A DNA stretch of 9,543 nt from JAKVJE01 sp047722305. Its GTDB lineage: Bacteria; Actinomycetota; Actinomycetes; Actinomycetales; Microbacteriaceae. The notes beneath the pieces were generated by a model. It searched no databases and was not told where the DNA came from. It saw nothing but the letters and a program-made list of their open reading frames with translations. A program made the translations under genes and the position numbers. The stretch covers positions 1-9,543 of the forward strand of contig JBDNYM010000062.1 in NCBI GenBank assembly GCA_047722305.1. The letters are read 5' to 3'. Below are positions 7,986-9,543 of the stretch, one piece after another. Each line of letters starts with the position of its first letter. Within the stretch, counting starts at the first letter, position 1.

Positions 7986-8088
7986 TCAAAATAATTAACT
8001 AATTTCGAACGTATCGTACGAGTTCCGCATAAGTGTCACATAACATTGAAATCCTTAATTCATAAAATTCTTTCAACTAAGAAAAACA
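7986..8088. other. Intergenic gap of about 100 bases with a small imperfect dyad
   Basis: This is the largest gap between two genes in the window. It holds no open frame with a ribosome site. At 8007-8025 the bases GAACGTA and TACG..GTTC can pair around a 3-base loop, with a 2-base bulge. No T-tract follows on the minus strand, so I do not call a terminator. I see no convincing -35/-10 pair. It may be a processing site or only the scar of a past gene exchange. Confidence 0.3.
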
Positions 8089-8742
8089 TTATCTTTCTCT
8101 AGTAATTTTTTCCCTCTTATCAAAAGTTATACTATTTTTACTGACATTTTTACTAACAATTGTTCCAGCACCTATTACCGATCCACTTTCTATCCTTACA
8201 CCATCTAATATTATAGTTCCACTTCCTATCCAACAGTTATCTTCAATAACTATTCCTTCACTATGAACCCCTTGTGATTTTATATTTTGATCTATTTCGT
8301 TAAAATTATGATTTTCAGCAAACATTGACACACGTGGACCTATCATAACATTTTTACCAATAATAATTTTACCAGCACATCCTATATAACCAAAAGGTCC
8401 AATTGAAGAATTATCTCCTATTTCAACTCCCTCACCTACTTTACCAACTCCATAATAGCTTGAAGGTCTTATTAATGTCTCTCTTCCAATAGTTACATTT
8501 TTACCAAAAATCAATGGATTTTTACTCATTCCTTGTATTTCTGCAAGTTCTTCAAATTTTACATTTTTATCAGTAACAATATTCCTCTTATTTGTAATTG
8601 AAACTTTTCTTCCAACAAAAAAAGGAAACGCTATATTTTTAAAAAAAATAGATTTAAAAAAACCTCTTAAAAGCTTTTTTGTAACCATAAAATATATCCC
8701 TAATTTTGCTGAAGTTGTCAAATTTGAATTTATTTTTTTCAT
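8089..8742 (-). CDS. Left-handed beta-helix (hexapeptide repeat) O-acyltransferase
   Basis: This is probably a cytoplasmic acetyl-CoA-dependent O-acetyltransferase of 217 residues that decorates the repeat unit or a precursor sugar. A basic, hydrophobic N-terminal part (1-50, with FPFFVGRKVSI) precedes a run of imperfect hexapeptide repeats from about 78 to 198, such as IFGKNVTIGRETLI, EIGDNSSIGPFGYIG, IIIGKNVMIGPRVSM, IEDNCWIGSGTIILDG and VIGAGTIVSKNV. The loop FAENHNF (141-147) supplies the likely catalytic His145. These features match the WcaF/NodL-type acyltransferases common in polysaccharide clusters. The ATG at 8742 is chosen. A GTG two codons upstream (8748) is also possible, and the SD site (GTGGTG) is weak for both. 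The gene starts 27 bases after the priming transferase ends. The acyl group and target sugar cannot be read from the sequence. Confidence 0.9.
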   Translation of the reverse strand: MKKINSNLTTSAKLGIYFMVTKKLLRGFFKSIFFKNIAFPFFVGRKVSITNKRNIVTDKNVKFEELAEIQGMSKNPLIFGKNVTIGRETLIRPSSYYGVGKVGEGVEIGDNSSIGPFGYIGCAGKIIIGKNVMIGPRVSMFAENHNFNEIDQNIKSQGVHSEGIVIEDNCWIGSGTIILDGVRIESGSVIGAGTIVSKNVSKNSITFDKREKITRER

Positions 8743-8769
8743 GCTCACACCACTTTAATGAATATACTT

Positions 8770-9435
8770 TTAATATGCCCCATTTGGGAACACCATAATT
8801 TTAATTGTTTTTAACATAATACCTAAATCATACAAAAAACCGCTTTTGCGGATATACTTTAAATCAAGTTCCACCATTTCGTGGAAACCGACATCATTTC
8901 TACCACTGACTTGCCATAATCCCGTACAGCCAGGAATCACATATAACCGCTGTTTATCATACTCGGTATACTCCTTTAATTCACGCGGCAGCGGTGGTCG
9001 TGGCCCAACTAGACTCATATCACCGGTTAGCACATTGAATAATTGTGGCAATTCATCAATACTATAACGGCGGATAAAACGTCCAATTCTAGTTACTCGG
9101 GGATCCTGCTTGATTTTAAACATTGCCCCTTCAACTTCATTATATTTTTGTAGTTCTTTAAGCTTTTCTTCCGCATCAACGCACATTGAACGAAACTTAA
9201 ACATCATGAAACGTTTTCCACGATGTCCGACTCGTTCTTGTCGATAGAAAACTGGTCCTTTATCATCAATTTTGATGGCAATTGCGACTCCAATCAGCAA
9301 CGGCGATAAAAGAATCAGTCCTCCTGCGCTTAAAATTACATCTTCCAACCGTTTAAGTGCATGATAGATATAGCGATGATCAATTGCTGCTTGATCTAGA
9401 AAAGCCCGTCTTTCACGAATTCCGTACCTTAACAT
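8770..9435 (-). CDS. epsE: Priming undecaprenyl-phosphate sugar-1-phosphate transferase (EpsE/WchA-like)
   Basis: This membrane enzyme starts the repeat unit by moving a hexose-1-phosphate (Glc or Gal) from its UDP form onto undecaprenyl phosphate. The 221 residues contain only the catalytic domain, as in many lactobacillar EpsE proteins, and lack the multi-helix N-terminal half of WbaP/WchA. A hydrophobic re-entrant helix (about 32-55) is followed by GPVFYRQERVG (60-70), KFRSM (80-84), the catalytic Asp-Glu pair in RYSIDELPQL (D127, E128), SLVGPRPPLP (141-150) and PGCTGLWQVSGR (168-179). The ATG start has AGGGGGAT about 5 bases upstream. Most of the gene is clearly richer in GC than everything downstream, but its last 25-30 codons are AT-rich. 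The symbol is by family resemblance. Which sugar it transfers is uncertain. Confidence 0.95.
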   Translation of the reverse strand: MLRYGIRERRAFLDQAAIDHRYIYHALKRLEDVILSAGGLILLSPLLIGVAIAIKIDDKGPVFYRQERVGHRGKRFMMFKFRSMCVDAEEKLKELQKYNEVEGAMFKIKQDPRVTRIGRFIRRYSIDELPQLFNVLTGDMSLVGPRPPLPRELKEYTEYDKQRLYVIPGCTGLWQVSGRNDVGFHEMVELDLKYIRKSGFLYDLGIMLKTIKIMVFPNGAY

Positions 9436-9453
9436 CCTCTATCCCCCTGCTAT

Positions 9454-9479
9454 TTCCTACAGAAATTTTCTACAGAAAT
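9454..9479. repeat. Two tandem 13-bp repeats with internal dyad symmetry in the epsE leader
   Basis: TTCCTACAGAAAT is followed immediately by TTTCTACAGAAAT, identical at 12 of 13 positions. The second copy contains TTTCT-AC-AGAAA, a 5-2-5 inverted repeat, and the first has the same with one mismatch. The pair lies in the presumed 5' untranslated leader between the -10 element and the ribosome site of the priming transferase. It could be a protein-binding operator or an RNA structure; no function is shown. Confidence 0.6.
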
Positions 9480-9492
9480 CAGTCATGGATTT

Positions 9493-9521
9493 ATTATACA
9501 CTGTATTTATCTGATTTTAAA
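9493..9521 (-). promoter_or_regulatory. Putative sigma-A promoter upstream of the priming transferase
   Basis: A perfect TATAAT (-10, 9493-9498) is preceded after 17 bases by TTTAAA (-35, 9516-9521, 4 of 6 matches to TTGACA). Transcription would start near 9486, leaving a leader of about 50 bases. The surroundings are very AT-rich, so chance matches are possible. This stretch could instead be a spacer within a longer operon that begins beyond the right edge. Confidence 0.45.
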
Positions 9522-9543
9522 TATTATAATTCACTTTTAATTT

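Noticed and set aside
7986..8088. A second promoter in the gap before the DUF1972 gene (TTGAAA near the acyltransferase end)
   Set aside because: No acceptable -10 element lies 16-18 bases downstream of it.
1..9543. A previously undescribed system (defence, mobile element, CRISPR, retron)
   Set aside because: Every gene fits a known polysaccharide-assembly family. I found no transposase, no regularly spaced repeats and no unexplained coding region. The novelty, if any, lies in the gene combination and the predicted polymer.

Overview
The window is the middle and distal part of a Wzx/Wzy-type exopolysaccharide or capsule cluster from a low-GC Gram-positive bacterium. A Lactobacillaceae member is most likely. 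The grounds are strong purine-rich Shine-Dalgarno (SD) sites, frequent TTG/GTG starts, a short catalytic-domain-only priming transferase, and the mix of glycosyltransferases. The species cannot be named from the sequence. All nine recognisable genes lie on the minus strand, so transcription runs from right to left. I see no rRNA, tRNA, insertion sequence, CRISPR array or convincing intrinsic terminator. No gap between genes exceeds about 120 bases.

Layout in transcription order: (1) a 108-base leader at the right edge (9436-9543) with a plausible promoter and a 13-bp tandem repeat with internal dyad symmetry; (2) a membrane priming sugar-1-phosphate transferase (8770-9435); (3) a left-handed beta-helix O-acyltransferase (8089-8742); (4) a DUF1972/GT4 glycosyltransferase, probably a rhamnosyltransferase, whose last codons look frameshifted (6828-7970); (5) a GT4 glycosyltransferase (5635-6798); (6) a non-hydrolysing UDP-GlcNAc 2-epimerase (4430-5572); (7) a Stealth-family sugar-1-phosphate transferase (3359-4351); (8) a divergent GT-B glycosyltransferase (2207-3343); (9) a Wzy polymerase (905-2173); and (10) a Wzx flippase that runs off the left edge (1-912).

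Together the genes describe how one repeat unit is built. A hexose-1-phosphate is placed on undecaprenyl phosphate. Two or three ordinary glycosyltransferases and one phosphosugar transferase extend it, and it may be O-acetylated. Wzx then flips it across the membrane and Wzy polymerises it. The epimerase next to the Stealth gene suggests a UDP-ManNAc supply and possibly a ManNAc-1-phosphate (phosphodiester) linkage, as in the sacA-sacB pair of meningococcal serogroup A. That sugar assignment is inference. Genes for dTDP-rhamnose, for chain length and tyrosine kinase control, and for the rest of Wzx are outside the window.

Base composition drops sharply inside the 3' end of the priming transferase, from about 40-48% GC to about 25%. 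This marks the join between a conserved proximal block and a horizontally variable, AT-rich block. Four genes have a TTG or GTG start that is best placed by its SD site. For wzy, the Stealth gene and the DUF1972 gene this start lies a few codons inside the longest open frame.
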